The notes beneath the pieces were generated by a model. It searched no databases and was not told the DNA's origin. It was given only the letters and a program-made list of their open reading frames with translations. From DASYTH01 sp035762905 (GTDB lineage: Bacteria; Actinomycetota; Actinomycetes; Mycobacteriales; Pseudonocardiaceae): a stretch of DNA of 38,802 bases. The stretch spans positions 1 through 38,802 of the forward strand of contig NZ_DASUCC010000005.1 in NCBI RefSeq assembly GCF_035762905.1, in the 5' to 3' direction. The first letter of the stretch is position 1; every line of letters begins with the position of its first letter. The position numbers and the translations under genes are program-made. Positions 1 to 8,577 of this stretch are shown in pieces.

Positions 1-1
1 G

Positions 2-2611
2 TTCCCGGCGACCGCGGTGCCGCACGGGTTCAACTTCTGGACCCCGGTCACCGACGCCGGCTCGACCTCCTGGATCTACGAGTACCACCGGGGCAGTGAC
101 GAGCAGAACCGCCCGGCGCTGCAGGCGTTCGCGGTGAGCCATCTGCCCAGCCCGTGGATGGGTGACCGGCAGACGTTCCAGGTGATGCCCACCGCGGCAC
201 CGGGCCGGATCAAGCCCGGCCGGCACGCCCGCGCGCTGACCTTCAAGCGCGCCAACGAGATCGCCCGGCCGCACTACTACAGCGTGCGATTCGACAACGA
301 GGTGCGCACCGAGATCACGCCGACCGACCACGCGGCAGTGTTCCGATTCACCTTCCCCGGCGAGGAGGCCGGGCTGATCTTCGACAACGTGAGCTGTCAG
401 GGCCGGCTCACCCTCGACCCGGACACCGGCACCGTGTCCGGCTACTCCGATGTCCGAAGTGGACTGTCAACCGGTGCCGGCCGGATGTTCGTCTACGCCA
501 CCTTCGATCGCAAGGTGATCGAGTCCGGCCGGCTCTGGCGTGGACTGTCCAACCGGGTCACCGGCTTCCTCCGGTTCCTGCCCGAGGAGGGCGACGAGCC
601 GACCGTCGTGACCATGCGGATCGCCACCTCGCTGATCAGCCTGGCCCAGGCCAAGCGCAACCTGGCCCTGGAGATCGCCGCGGCGGACACCTTCGACACC
701 GTCCGGGACCGGGCCCGGGCGCTCTGGGAGGACATCCTCGGCCGGATCGAGGTCGAGGGCGCGTCCGACGAGGAGCTCACCACGCTCTACTCCAACCTGT
801 ACCGGCTCTACCTCTATCCCAACAGCGGCTTCGAGAACACCGGCACGGCCGAGCGGCCCGAGTACTACTACGCCAGCCCGTTCTCCGCGCGGCTGGGTGC
901 CGACACGCCGACCGCGTCCATGGCGAAGCTGGTGCCCGGCAAGGTCTACGTGAACAACGGGTTCTGGGACACCTACCGCACCTGCTGGCCGGCCTACGCG
1001 CTGCTCACCCCGACCAGGTGCGGCGAGCTGATCGACGGCTTCGTCCAGCACTACCGCGACGGTGGCTGGCTGTCCCGCTGGTCCTCGCCCGGCTACGCCA
1101 ACCTGATGACCGGGACCAGTTCGGACGTGGCGTTCGCCGACGCCTACCTCAAGGGCGTGACCAACTTCGACGTGCAGGGCGCCTACGCCGCCGCCCTGCG
1201 CAACGCGACGGTGAGCTCGCCGAACGACTCGGTCGGCCGGCGCGGGTTGCACGAGTCGATCTTCCTGCACTACACGCCCACCACGGTGGACGAGAGCGTG
1301 TCCTGGACTCTGGAGGGTTGCCTCAACGACTTCGGCATCGCCAACCTGGCCAAGGCCCTCGGCGACCAGGACAACCACGGGTACTTCCTGGACCGGGCCC
1401 GGCACTACGTCTACTGCTTCGACCAGGACACCGGGTTCTTCCTGGGCCGCCGCTCCGACCATCGCTTCCGGCTGGCCCCGGACGACTACGACCCGCGGGT
1501 GTGGGGCCACGACTACACCGAGACCAACGGGTGGAACACCGCGTTCAGCGTGCCGCACGACGGACAGGGCCTGGCCAACCTGCACGGCGGGCCCAAGGAG
1601 TTGGCGGCCAAGCTGGACGAGTTCTTCGACACCCCGGAGGACGCCGACCTGCCGGGCTCCTACGGCCGGACCATCCACGAGATGACCGAGGCCAGGGACG
1701 TGCGGATGGGTCAGTACGGGCACAGTAACCAGCCCGCACACCACATCGGCTACATGTACGCCTACACCGGTCAGCCGGCCAAGATCGCCGAGAAGGTCCG
1801 GGAGATCATGTCCCGCGGTTACTCCGGCAGCGAGATCGGCCAGGGCTACTGCGGCGACGAGGACAACGGTGAGATGTCCGCCTGGTGGCTGTTCAGCGCG
1901 CTGGGCTTCTACCCGTTGCAGGTGGGCAGCCCGTACTACGTGATCGGCTCACCGCTGTTCCGCAAGGCGGTGGTCCATCTGGAGAACGGGCGCGACCTGG
2001 TGATCAACGCGCCCAACAACTCCCGGGACAACATCTACGTGCGGGCGCTTCGGGTCGACGGCCGGCCCTACGACAAGTGCTGGCTGCCGCACGAGTTGCT
2101 GGCCGGCGGCGCGGTGCTGGACTTCGAGATGGGCCCGGAGCCGTCGGACTGGGCGACCGGCCCGGACGCCCGGCCACCGTCGCTGACCGACGGCCCGGAG
2201 GTTCCGCTGCCGCTGCACGACATCACCGACTCGCGGTCCGGCCGGTCCACCTGGAGCGGCGGCGAGGAACCCGTCCCGGTGTTCGACGGCACCGGCCGAG
2301 AGGCCACGTTCGACGAGCCGCCGATCTGGATCCGTTACTCGCTGCGCGACTCGCGCGCCGCCGTACGCCGTTACACCCTGACCTCCGGGTCCCGTCCGGG
2401 CGACCCGAAGGACTGGGTGCTGGAGGGCAGCAACGACGGCCACCGGTGGACCACCGTCGACGAGCGCACCGGCGAGGAGTTCCGCTGGCGCCGGCAGACC
2501 CGCGCGTTCACCGTGGCCGACCCCGGGGAGTACGCCCACTACCGGCTGCGGATCACCGCGGCCAGCGGTGAGCGCACCCTCACCATCGCCGAGATCGAGT
2601 TGTTGGCCTAG
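2..2611 (+). CDS. GH92 family alpha-mannosidase with C-terminal F5/8C (CBM32-like) domain, 5' truncated by window
   Basis: This is the C-terminal 869 residues of a glycoside hydrolase family 92 exo-alpha-mannosidase, a calcium-dependent family acting mainly on alpha-1,2-mannosidic linkages of mannans and N-glycans. The frame is open upstream of the first visible GTG (17), so the real start lies outside the window. GH92 signatures are visible: a GFWDTYRTCWPAY block (about residue 320), HSNQPAHHIGYMYAYTGQP (about 575), and the acidic GYCGDEDNGEMSAWW block (about 615) followed by ALGFYPLQVGSPYYVIGSPLF. The GDEDNG acidic residues match the general-base region of the family. The last 130 residues look like a jelly-roll carbohydrate-binding domain (WVLEGSNDGHRWTTVD, YRLRITAASG). 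The gene converges on the next one, and the two stop codons share a single CTAG. The family is clear; exact linkage specificity and secretion cannot be judged without the N-terminus. Confidence 0.93.
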   Translation, partial: FPATAVPHGFNFWTPVTDAGSTSWIYEYHRGSDEQNRPALQAFAVSHLPSPWMGDRQTFQVMPTAAPGRIKPGRHARALTFKRANEIARPHYYSVRFDNEVRTEITPTDHAAVFRFTFPGEEAGLIFDNVSCQGRLTLDPDTGTVSGYSDVRSGLSTGAGRMFVYATFDRKVIESGRLWRGLSNRVTGFLRFLPEEGDEPTVVTMRIATSLISLAQAKRNLALEIAAADTFDTVRDRARALWEDILGRIEVEGASDEELTTLYSNLYRLYLYPNSGFENTGTAERPEYYYASPFSARLGADTPTASMAKLVPGKVYVNNGFWDTYRTCWPAYALLTPTRCGELIDGFVQHYRDGGWLSRWSSPGYANLMTGTSSDVAFADAYLKGVTNFDVQGAYAAALRNATVSSPNDSVGRRGLHESIFLHYTPTTVDESVSWTLEGCLNDFGIANLAKALGDQDNHGYFLDRARHYVYCFDQDTGFFLGRRSDHRFRLAPDDYDPRVWGHDYTETNGWNTAFSVPHDGQGLANLHGGPKELAAKLDEFFDTPEDADLPGSYGRTIHEMTEARDVRMGQYGHSNQPAHHIGYMYAYTGQPAKIAEKVREIMSRGYSGSEIGQGYCGDEDNGEMSAWWLFSALGFYPLQVGSPYYVIGSPLFRKAVVHLENGRDLVINAPNNSRDNIYVRALRVDGRPYDKCWLPHELLAGGAVLDFEMGPEPSDWATGPDARPPSLTDGPEVPLPLHDITDSRSGRSTWSGGEEPVPVFDGTGREATFDEPPIWIRYSLRDSRAAVRRYTLTSGSRPGDPKDWVLEGSNDGHRWTTVDERTGEEFRWRRQTRAFTVADPGEYAHYRLRITAASGERTLTIAEIELLA

Positions 2612-3264
2612 GCGCGCCGGGACTGCACGTACTGGGTAGTGGCCCCGCCCATGGCCAGGATCAGACCGATCACCGGCATGATCGCGAAAATGATGGCCAT
2701 GAACACGCCGAACGACTGGACGTTCTCGGCCAGCGAGAACCCGGCGGTCTCGGCGGCGGCGAACCGGATCAGCCAGACCAGCGAGAGCACGATCTCCAAC
2801 GCCGCGCCGGCCAGGAACAGCGCACGCCCGGCGCCGGACATGAGCTGGACGCCGCCCCAGATCAGCAGCACGATGCCGGCCAGCTGACCGAGCGCGATCG
2901 CCCAGGCGATCGCCACCCCGCTGGTGTCGGCGACATCGCCAACCTGCGCTAACCCGAGGAACAGCAGCAGGGTCGTGAGCGTGGTGATGCCGGCCTGCAC
3001 GAAGCCGAGCACGGCGGCGGCGGTGGCCGACCCGGGCCGGCCGACCGGACCGCCCTGGCCGTAGTCGGGTGGGGCCTGCGGAAGTCCACCGGGCGCCGAG
3101 GCGTAGCCGGGCGCCTGCGGATATCCGCCGCTCTGCTGCGGGAACCCGCCGGGGGGTGAGGTCGGGTAGCCGGGCGCCTGCGGGTAGCCGCCGCTGGGTT
3201 GCTGCGGGTATCCGCCTGATTGCCCGTAGTTTCCGGGCTGTTGACCGTAGGGGGGTTGGCTCAT
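2608..3264 (-). CDS. Pro/Gly/Tyr/Gln-rich membrane protein, unknown function
   Basis: This 218-residue protein has a disordered N-terminal tail of about 85 residues made of GGYPQ/APGY/QQP repeats, followed by four hydrophobic segments (AAAVLGFVQAGITTLTTLLLFLGLAQV; AIAWAIALGQLAGIVLLIWGGV; ALFLAGAALEIVLSLVWLIRF; GVFMAIIFAIMPVIGLILAMG), so a four-helix inner-membrane protein is likely. Such proline/glycine-rich tails on small actinobacterial membrane proteins are common; the tail may face the cytoplasm and mediate weak protein contacts, but that is inference. I chose the ATG at 3264 because GGAGGAG lies just upstream; an in-frame start 18 codons further up has no such site. It lies 75 bases downstream of the histidine phosphatase gene on the same strand and could share its transcript. 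No specific function is recognisable. Confidence 0.8.
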   Translation of the reverse strand: MSQPPYGQQPGNYGQSGGYPQQPSGGYPQAPGYPTSPPGGFPQQSGGYPQAPGYASAPGGLPQAPPDYGQGGPVGRPGSATAAAVLGFVQAGITTLTTLLLFLGLAQVGDVADTSGVAIAWAIALGQLAGIVLLIWGGVQLMSGAGRALFLAGAALEIVLSLVWLIRFAAAETAGFSLAENVQSFGVFMAIIFAIMPVIGLILAMGGATTQYVQSRRA

Positions 3265-3338
3265 CGGGGACTCCTCCAGTGCCGCCGAGGGGTGGCGGAT
3301 CGGGCCTGATCCTGGCACAGGCCCACGTCCCTAGTCGC

Positions 3339-4067
3339 CTATTTCGGCCGGTTCGTGTCGGGGTGTTCGTTGTGTGGTTGTCCGGTGGATCCGCCCACGG
3401 TGGCGTCGCCGGGCGCCGTGCCTGGTTCCGGCCGGGCCGGCACGATGCTGGCCAACTCGCCGCCGTTGTCGTTGATTCGCAACACGAACGGCCGGGTGTC
3501 GGTGTAGCGGACGACCGACACCGACGCGGGGTCGACCACGATCCGCTGGAACGAGTCCAGATGCTGGCCGAGCGCATCGGCCAGGATCGCCTTGATCACG
3601 TCGCCGTGGCTGCACAACAGCCAGACCGCCGTGTCGCCGTGCGCAGCGCCGATCCGGGCGTCGTGCGCGCGCACCGCGGCCACCGCCCGGGCCTGTACGG
3701 CGGCCAGGCCCTCGCCGTCCGGGAACACCGCGGCCGACGGGTGCTGCTGCACCACGTTCCACAACGGCTCCTTGACCAGAGCTTTGAGCTCCCGGCCGGT
3801 CCAGGCCCCGTAGTCCACCTCGGACAGATCCGCCTCGATCAGCGGCTCCAGCCCGCGGGCGCCGGCCAGCGGCGCGACGGTCTGCCGGCAGCGGGTCAGC
3901 GGCGAGCTGACGATCCCGGCCAGCGGCACCGGGGCGAACCGCTCCACCAGCGTCTCGGCCTGCTGCTGCCCACCCGGCTCCAACTCCACCCCGGCGGACC
4001 GCCCGGCGAGCACACCGGATCCGTTCGCCGTCGAGCGGGCGTGTCTGAGCAGGACGACCGTGGCCAC
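3339..4067 (-). CDS. Histidine phosphatase family protein (MSMEG_4193-like)
   Basis: This 242-residue protein belongs to the phosphoglycerate-mutase-like histidine phosphatase superfamily, which removes phosphate through a phosphohistidine intermediate. The N-terminus carries the RHG-type motif VVLLRHARST with the nucleophilic His8. Further conserved features are SSPLTRCRQT (second Arg), SEVDYGAWTG (general acid region) and the distal His in LLCSHGDV (about residue 155). The C-terminal 35 residues are a low-complexity Pro/Thr/Gly tail. The gene starts 18 bases after the uppP stop codon on the same strand, so the two are almost certainly co-transcribed; this pairing followed by an LLM oxidoreductase is familiar from other actinobacteria. 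A role linked to cell-wall lipid or phosphosugar metabolism is suggested only by that neighbourhood; the substrate is unknown. Confidence 0.9.
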   Translation of the reverse strand: MATVVLLRHARSTANGSGVLAGRSAGVELEPGGQQQAETLVERFAPVPLAGIVSSPLTRCRQTVAPLAGARGLEPLIEADLSEVDYGAWTGRELKALVKEPLWNVVQQHPSAAVFPDGEGLAAVQARAVAAVRAHDARIGAAHGDTAVWLLCSHGDVIKAILADALGQHLDSFQRIVVDPASVSVVRYTDTRPFVLRINDNGGELASIVPARPEPGTAPGDATVGGSTGQPHNEHPDTNRPK

Positions 4068-4085
4068 GTGGTGCAGCCTACGGCG

Positions 4086-4925
4086 CTACGGCTCCAGGAC
4101 TCCGGCGCCCAGCATCCAGAACAGCAGCACCCCGACCACCACCCGGTACACCGCGAACCCGTTGATCGTGTGCCGGGCGACGAACCGCAGCAGCCAGGCC
4201 ACCGAGGCGTAGGCGACCAGGAACGACACCACCGTGCCGACGATCAGCGGCGCGGCGCCCACCCCGTGCCCGAGCGCGTCCTTGAGCTCGTAGATCCCGG
4301 CCCCGGTCAGCGCCGGGATGGACAGGAAGAACGACAGCCGGGTGGCCGACACCCGGTCCAGGCCGAGCATCAACGACGCGGACAGGGTCGCTCCGGACCG
4401 GGAGAACCCGGGGAACAACAGGGCGAGGATCTGCGACGACCCGACGATCATCGTGTCGCGCAGCGTGACGTCCTGCTCGCCGCGCTTCTGCGTGCCGATC
4501 CGTTCGGCCAGCCACATCACGCCGCTGCCGACGATCAGCGAGCCGGCAACGACATACAGCGACGCCAGCGGTCCCTTGATCAGCTCCTGGGCGGCGATGC
4601 CGACCACGACGATCGGGATCGTCGCGTAGATCACCCACCAGGCGAACCGGTAGTCGTAGCCGCCGCGCGCATCGCGATGGCGCAACCCGTGTAACCAGGC
4701 CCGGGTGATCCGGGCGATGTCGCCGAAGAAGAACACCAGAACCGCGGCGATCGCGCCGACCTGGATCACCGCGGTGAACCCGACCACGGCCGGGTCGTCC
4801 ACCGGGATGCCCAGCAACCCCTCGACGATCTTCAGGTGTCCGGTCGAAGAGACCGGCAGGAACTCGGTCAGACCCTCGACGACGCCGAGAATGGCAGCGT
4901 CGAGGACGCTGATCGTGCTGCTCAC
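4086..4925 (-). CDS. uppP: Undecaprenyl-diphosphate phosphatase
   Basis: UppP (BacA) dephosphorylates undecaprenyl pyrophosphate at the membrane, regenerating the lipid carrier for peptidoglycan and other envelope polymers; overproduction gives bacitracin resistance. The 279-residue product is of normal family length and is hydrophobic throughout, with about seven to eight membrane segments. Both family signatures are present: the N-terminal GVVEGLTEFLPVSSTGHL motif (about residues 14-31, with catalytic Glu and Ser/His residues) and the PGFSRSGAT motif (about residue 170). Translation begins with GTG at 4925. The histidine phosphatase gene follows 18 bases downstream, and the F420 oxidoreductase gene ends 33 bases upstream in the same direction, so the three probably form one transcript. 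There is no sign of damage or transfer. Confidence 0.96.
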   Translation of the reverse strand: MSSTISVLDAAILGVVEGLTEFLPVSSTGHLKIVEGLLGIPVDDPAVVGFTAVIQVGAIAAVLVFFFGDIARITRAWLHGLRHRDARGGYDYRFAWWVIYATIPIVVVGIAAQELIKGPLASLYVVAGSLIVGSGVMWLAERIGTQKRGEQDVTLRDTMIVGSSQILALLFPGFSRSGATLSASLMLGLDRVSATRLSFFLSIPALTGAGIYELKDALGHGVGAAPLIVGTVVSFLVAYASVAWLLRFVARHTINGFAVYRVVVGVLLFWMLGAGVLEP

Positions 4926-4957
4926 TTACTCCCTCTCGCCATGCGCGGCGGCGAGCC

Positions 4958-6007
4958 TCAGTCGCCGACCCCGGCCTTGTCCAGAGCTTCCGCGGCGATC
5001 CGCAACGCCGCCGTGCCGCGCTCAAGATCTTGCAGGGCGACCGAAACGGTCAGCGTGGTGACCCCCGATTCGGCCAGGGCGACCATCTTCTCGGCGATCC
5101 GCTCGCGCGGGCCGAGCAGCGAGGTGGAATCGATGAAGCCGAGCGGAACCGCGGCCTGGGCGCCGGCGTAGTCCTTGGCCAGGTACCGGTCCTGGCACTC
5201 GGCGGCCTCCGCCTCGTAGCCCATCCGGCAGGCCAGGTTGTTGTAGAAGTTCTGCTCGCGGCTGCCCATGCCGCCGACGTAGAGCGCCGCGTACGGCCGC
5301 ACCAGGTCCGCGACGGACCGCCAGTCGTCCGCGACCACCAGTGGCATGGTCGGCACCACGTCGAAGCCGGCCATCGTCTTGCCGGCCTTGGCCCGGCCCT
5401 TGCTGATCAACTCGAGCTGCTCGCCGGCGAACTCGGTGGAGTAGAAGATGGCCAGCCAGCCGTCGGCGATCTCGCCGGTCAGCTCCAGGTTCTTCGGTCC
5501 GATCGAGGCCAGGTAGATCGGGATCTCGGGGCGCACCGGGTGCACGATCAGCTTGAGCGGCTTGCCCGGCCCGTCCGGCAGCGGCAGCGTGAAGTGCCGG
5601 CCCGCGTAGCTGACCCGCTCGCGGCGCAGCGCGCTCTTGACGATGTCGACGTACTCGCGGGTGCGCGCCAGCGGCTTGTCGAACTTGACCCCGTACCAGC
5701 CCTCGGACACCTGCGGACCGGACACGCCGAGACCGAGCCGGAACCGGCCGCCGGACAGCGTGTCCAGGGTGGCGGCGGTCATCGCGGCCATCGCCGGTGC
5801 CCGGGCCGGGATCTGAAGGATCGCGCTGCCAACGTCCATGCGCTCGGTGTGCGCGGCCACCCAGGTCAGCACGGTCGGCGCGTCCGATCCGTACGCCTCG
5901 GCGGCCCAGGCCACCGCGTAGCCGAGCCGGTCGGCCTCCTTGGCCAGCTCGAGGTTGGCGGCGTCATTGCCCGCACCCCAGTAGCCCAGGTTCAGTCCGA
6001 GTCGCAT
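4958..6007 (-). CDS. LLM-class F420-dependent oxidoreductase
   Basis: This 349-residue protein is a luciferase-like TIM-barrel flavin/F420 oxidoreductase. It opens with the typical MRLGLNLGYWGAG strand, followed by AKEADRLGYAVAWAAEAYGSDAPTVLTWVAAHT, the LDTLSGGRFRLGLGVSGPQVSEGWYG block, and IPIYLASIGPKNLELTGEIADGWL, all standard for the F420-binding subgroup of the family. The deazaflavin cofactor F420 is made by most actinobacteria. I chose the ATG at 6007 because the homologous region starts there; longer in-frame starts run into the opposite gene's promoter region. The substrate cannot be predicted. It lies upstream of uppP on the same strand, with a divergent aldo/keto reductase gene about 90 bases away. 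Confidence 0.92.
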   Translation of the reverse strand: MRLGLNLGYWGAGNDAANLELAKEADRLGYAVAWAAEAYGSDAPTVLTWVAAHTERMDVGSAILQIPARAPAMAAMTAATLDTLSGGRFRLGLGVSGPQVSEGWYGVKFDKPLARTREYVDIVKSALRRERVSYAGRHFTLPLPDGPGKPLKLIVHPVRPEIPIYLASIGPKNLELTGEIADGWLAIFYSTEFAGEQLELISKGRAKAGKTMAGFDVVPTMPLVVADDWRSVADLVRPYAALYVGGMGSREQNFYNNLACRMGYEAEAAECQDRYLAKDYAGAQAAVPLGFIDSTSLLGPRERIAEKMVALAESGVTTLTVSVALQDLERGTAALRIAAEALDKAGVGD

Positions 6008-6084
6008 TCGCAGCACTCTACCTGTCGTTGACCGGTCGCCAACTGTGTGTGAGACCACGCCCGGCGGCGTTGCTGACCTGCCTT

Positions 6085-6101
6085 TAGGCTCGCAGCCCGT
6101 G
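6085..6101 (+). promoter_or_regulatory. Leaderless promoter of the aldo/keto reductase gene
   Basis: TAGGCT (6085-6090) fits an actinobacterial -10 element (TANNNT). Its spacing puts the transcript start at or within a base or two of the GTG at 6099, so the mRNA is probably leaderless. There is no Shine-Dalgarno sequence before the GTG, and I saw no clear -35 element. Confidence 0.5.
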
Positions 6102-7070
6102 GAGCAACGACACCTCGGTCGCAGCGGGCTGCGGGTGTCCCGGCTTGGGCTGGGCACGATGACCTGGGGCACCGACACCGACGCCGACGAGGCAGCGAGC
6201 CAGCTGGTCGCCTTCGTCGACCTGGGCGGGACCCTGGTGGACACCGCGGACGTCTACGGCAACGGGGAGAGCGAGCGGATCCTCGGCGGCATCCTCGGCG
6301 ATCTGGTACCCCGGGACGCGATCGTGCTGGCCACCAAGGCGGTGGCCCGGCGGGATGCGAGCCCGTTCGGCGGCGGCGCGTCGCGGGGCGCGCTGCTCAC
6401 CGCGCTCGACGGGTCGCTGCGCCGGCTCGGCGTCGACCACATCGATCTGTGGCAGCTGCACGCCTGGGACGTCGAGGTCCCGATCGAGGAGACGCTGTCC
6501 GCGGTGGACACGGCGGTGCGCGCCGGCAAGGTGCGCTACGCCGGTGTGTGCAACTACTCGGGTTGGCAGCTGGCCACCGCCGCCATGGCGCAGCGCTCGG
6601 GCGATGTCCCCCTGGTGAGCACCCAGGTCGAGTACTCCCTGCTGGAGCGCGGGATCGAGCGCGAGGTGCTGCCGGCCGCCGCGCACCACGGAATCGGCCT
6701 GCTGCCCTGGGCGCCGCTCGGCCGGGGGGTGCTGACCGGGAAGTACCGGGCGGCCACCCCGGCCGACTCCCGCGGGGCGTCCCCGCACTACGCGGCGTAC
6801 GTCGAGCACCACCGCACCGACCGCGCCGCACGGATCGTGCAGGCCGTGGTCACCGCCGCCGACGGCCTGGCCACCTCGGCCCTGTCGGTCGCGCTGGCCT
6901 GGGTGCGGGACCGGCCCGGTGTGGTCGCCCCGATCGTCGGTGCGCGCGACACCGGCCAGCTGCTCGGTTCGCTCATCTCCGAGGAGCTCACCCTGCCGGA
7001 GGCGATCCGCGCGGCGCTGGACGATGTCAGCGGCATCGACCTCGGCTACCCCGAGCGCCGGCTCGGCTAG
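6099..7070 (+). CDS. Aldo/keto reductase
   Basis: This 323-residue NAD(P)H-dependent aldo/keto reductase has the (beta/alpha)8 barrel layout. The catalytic tetrad is visible: Asp and Tyr in VDTADVYGNGESE, Lys in VLATKAV, and His in WQLHAWD. The C-terminal cofactor-binding part APIVGARDTGQL (VAPIVGA-type) is present, and the length is normal. I set the start at GTG 6099 rather than an in-frame codon at 6045 because the conserved beta-hairpin RHLGRSGLRVSRLGLGTMTWG follows at once and a -10 element sits 8 bases upstream. The stop codon shares a CTAG with the stop of the convergent lipoprotein gene. The physiological substrate is unknown. Confidence 0.93.
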   Translation: MEQRHLGRSGLRVSRLGLGTMTWGTDTDADEAASQLVAFVDLGGTLVDTADVYGNGESERILGGILGDLVPRDAIVLATKAVARRDASPFGGGASRGALLTALDGSLRRLGVDHIDLWQLHAWDVEVPIEETLSAVDTAVRAGKVRYAGVCNYSGWQLATAAMAQRSGDVPLVSTQVEYSLLERGIEREVLPAAAHHGIGLLPWAPLGRGVLTGKYRAATPADSRGASPHYAAYVEHHRTDRAARIVQAVVTAADGLATSALSVALAWVRDRPGVVAPIVGARDTGQLLGSLISEELTLPEAIRAALDDVSGIDLGYPERRLG

Positions 7071-8044
7071 CCGTTGATCACCAACTTGGACACGTCGATG
7101 TCCTTCTTCAGCGTGCCCTGGGTGCGCATCAGGTCCGCCACCCGCTGCGGCCGGACCGCGCGCAGCGAGCTGGGGTAGGTGCCCATGTTCATCAGCGCGG
7201 CGACGGTGTTGTTCACCTTGAGGTACTCGATCAGCTCGCGCTCGATGGCGGTCCGGTCGGCCGCCTCCACCTGGGCCTGCACCAGCGCGGCCTGGAACGC
7301 CTTGATCGTCTGCGGGTTGCGCTCGGCGAAGCTGCGGGCGCACACGTAGCCGGACTGCGGCAGCTCGACGGTCGCGCCGGCGGCGGTGTCGGCGAACGGC
7401 ACCGCACCGTTCTCCAGTTGGGCGGTGGTCAGGTACGGCTCGACCAGCCAGCCGGAGTCCACCTGGCCGGACTTGATCGCCGCGCCGATCTTGTCGAACG
7501 GGATCTCCACGTACCGGACCTCGCTCGGGCTGATCCCACGGGTGGACAGCAGCGCGTTGATCAGCATGGTGCCGAGCCCGTTCGGGTTGTTCACCCCGAT
7601 CCGGGTGCCCCGCAGGTCCTGGACGTCGCGCAGCTTCGAGTCCGTCCTGGTGAGCAGCGCGCTGGTGTTGGTGCTGGTCTGGTAGGCCTCGCCGACCAGC
7701 ACCCAGTCGGCGCCGTCGGCGATGTTGAGGAAGATCGTCACCCAGCTGTCGAAGTGGATGTCCTCGGAGCCGTTCTCCAGGTCGAACCGGTTGTCGCCGG
7801 TGAGCTGGGACTCGACCATCTTGGGCCGCAGGCCGGCACGTTCGAAGATGCCCTGCCGCTGGGCCAGGTACAGCGGCGCGGTGTCCGGGACGGCGAGCAC
7901 GCCGAGCCGGACCTCGGGCACCTCCACCCTCGCCGCGGTGTTCTCCTCGCCGGACGCGCAACCGGCGAGCAGTAACGCACCGCTCGCCGACAAGAACGTG
8001 CGCCTGCTCAAGCCCTTCGGTGATGTGTTAACCAACTTAAACAT
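7067..8044 (-). CDS. Tat-exported lipoprotein, NMT1/SsuA-like ABC substrate-binding protein
   Basis: This 325-residue protein starts with a twin-arginine signal (SRRTFLSASGALLLAGC) ending in a lipobox (LLAGC), so it should be exported folded and lipid-anchored outside the membrane. The mature part resembles periplasmic-binding-protein-like NMT1/THI5/SsuA proteins, which bind sulfonates, nitrate, pyrimidine precursors or similar ligands: VRLGVLAVPDTAPLYLAQRQGIFERAGL, FDLENGSEDIHFDSW, LRGTRIGVNNPNGLGTMLINALL and VDSGWLVEPYLTTAQ. A GAGGAG site lies just before the ATG at 8044. No permease or ATPase gene is adjacent, so its transporter, if any, is elsewhere. A DosR/DevR-like palindrome lies about 85 bases upstream, suggesting control by hypoxia or redox signals. 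The ligand cannot be predicted. Confidence 0.9.
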   Translation of the reverse strand: MFKLVNTSPKGLSRRTFLSASGALLLAGCASGEENTAARVEVPEVRLGVLAVPDTAPLYLAQRQGIFERAGLRPKMVESQLTGDNRFDLENGSEDIHFDSWVTIFLNIADGADWVLVGEAYQTSTNTSALLTRTDSKLRDVQDLRGTRIGVNNPNGLGTMLINALLSTRGISPSEVRYVEIPFDKIGAAIKSGQVDSGWLVEPYLTTAQLENGAVPFADTAAGATVELPQSGYVCARSFAERNPQTIKAFQAALVQAQVEAADRTAIERELIEYLKVNNTVAALMNMGTYPSSLRAVRPQRVADLMRTQGTLKKDIDVSKLVING

Positions 8045-8125
8045 GCTCCTCGATGCCGTGGCTCAACCCTCGAGAAAATAACCGGCGGCCAGCCGACAGG
8101 TTACGTGGCCACAGGAGCGGTCCGG

Positions 8126-8145
8126 CTAGGGACTTAAGTCCTATC
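8126..8145 (-). promoter_or_regulatory. DosR/DevR-like box
   Basis: The sequence GGGACTTAAGTCCT at 8129-8142 matches the core of the mycobacterial DosR (DevR) consensus GGGACTWWAGTCCC at all but its last base. It contains a perfect 12-bp palindrome (8130-8141). It sits between a divergent-free pair of minus-strand genes, about 85 bases upstream of the substrate-binding-protein ATG, where activator sites of this regulator are expected. DosR-type regulators (OsdR in Streptomyces) respond to hypoxia and NO. Whether the host has such a regulator cannot be seen here. Confidence 0.55.
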
Positions 8146-8190
8146 TGAGCTGATCACAGCATGTGTGCGAGCACCTACAGAAGCGGTCGA

Positions 8191-8577
8191 TCATGGTTGG
8201 AAATAGGAATTTACGTCACTCCGCCACATCAGCTTAATTGCGGTGAGTAATAGGCCTGTGGAAAATACGAGCACGACCACGTCGAGCATTCTGTAGTCGA
8301 TCAGTAACGCCATCATTCCGATGAGCAGGCAGGAGAGCAGGGTGGCGGCCGTGCGGGCCCAGCCGTGCCCGGAGCGCATGCTGACGGCGAACCAGGCGGC
8401 AAGGGTCAGCGGCACCAGGAAGATCGGGAAGCTCTCGTCGAGGTCGGTGTACGCCCGGTACGCGGCGGTCAGTGCGACGTTCCCCAGCAGGAGCCCGGAG
8501 GCGACCCGGACCGGTCGCGGCGGGTCCGCGGGGCCGGTGTCACCGAAAATCGGCGCGTTCATCGGATCGATGGTCAT
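8191..8577 (-). CDS. Small four-helix membrane protein, unknown
   Basis: This 128-residue protein has a polar N-terminus of about 28 residues and then four predicted membrane helices (VASGLLLGNVALTAAYRAY; FPIFLVPLTLAAWFAVSM; TAATLLSCLLIGMMALLI; LDVVVLVFSTGLLLTAIKLMW). I recognise no named family. The start at ATG 8577 is chosen over a longer in-frame start at 8649 because GGAGG lies 7 bases before it. It stands alone: the next minus-strand gene begins 147 bases downstream after its own regulatory region, and the divergent lipoprotein gene starts about 280 bases away. No catalytic motif is visible. Confidence 0.7.
   Translation of the reverse strand: MTIDPMNAPIFGDTGPADPPRPVRVASGLLLGNVALTAAYRAYTDLDESFPIFLVPLTLAAWFAVSMRSGHGWARTAATLLSCLLIGMMALLIDYRMLDVVVLVFSTGLLLTAIKLMWRSDVNSYFQP

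Noticed and set aside
467..1744. Long minus-strand open frame (425 codons) inside the GH92 gene
   Set aside because: It is a GC-skew shadow of the mannosidase gene: low-complexity Val/Gly/Arg composition and no family resemblance.
3069..4694. Long plus-strand open frame (541 codons) across three minus-strand genes
   Set aside because: It runs antisense through the histidine phosphatase and uppP genes, with Arg/Gln/His-rich nonsense composition.
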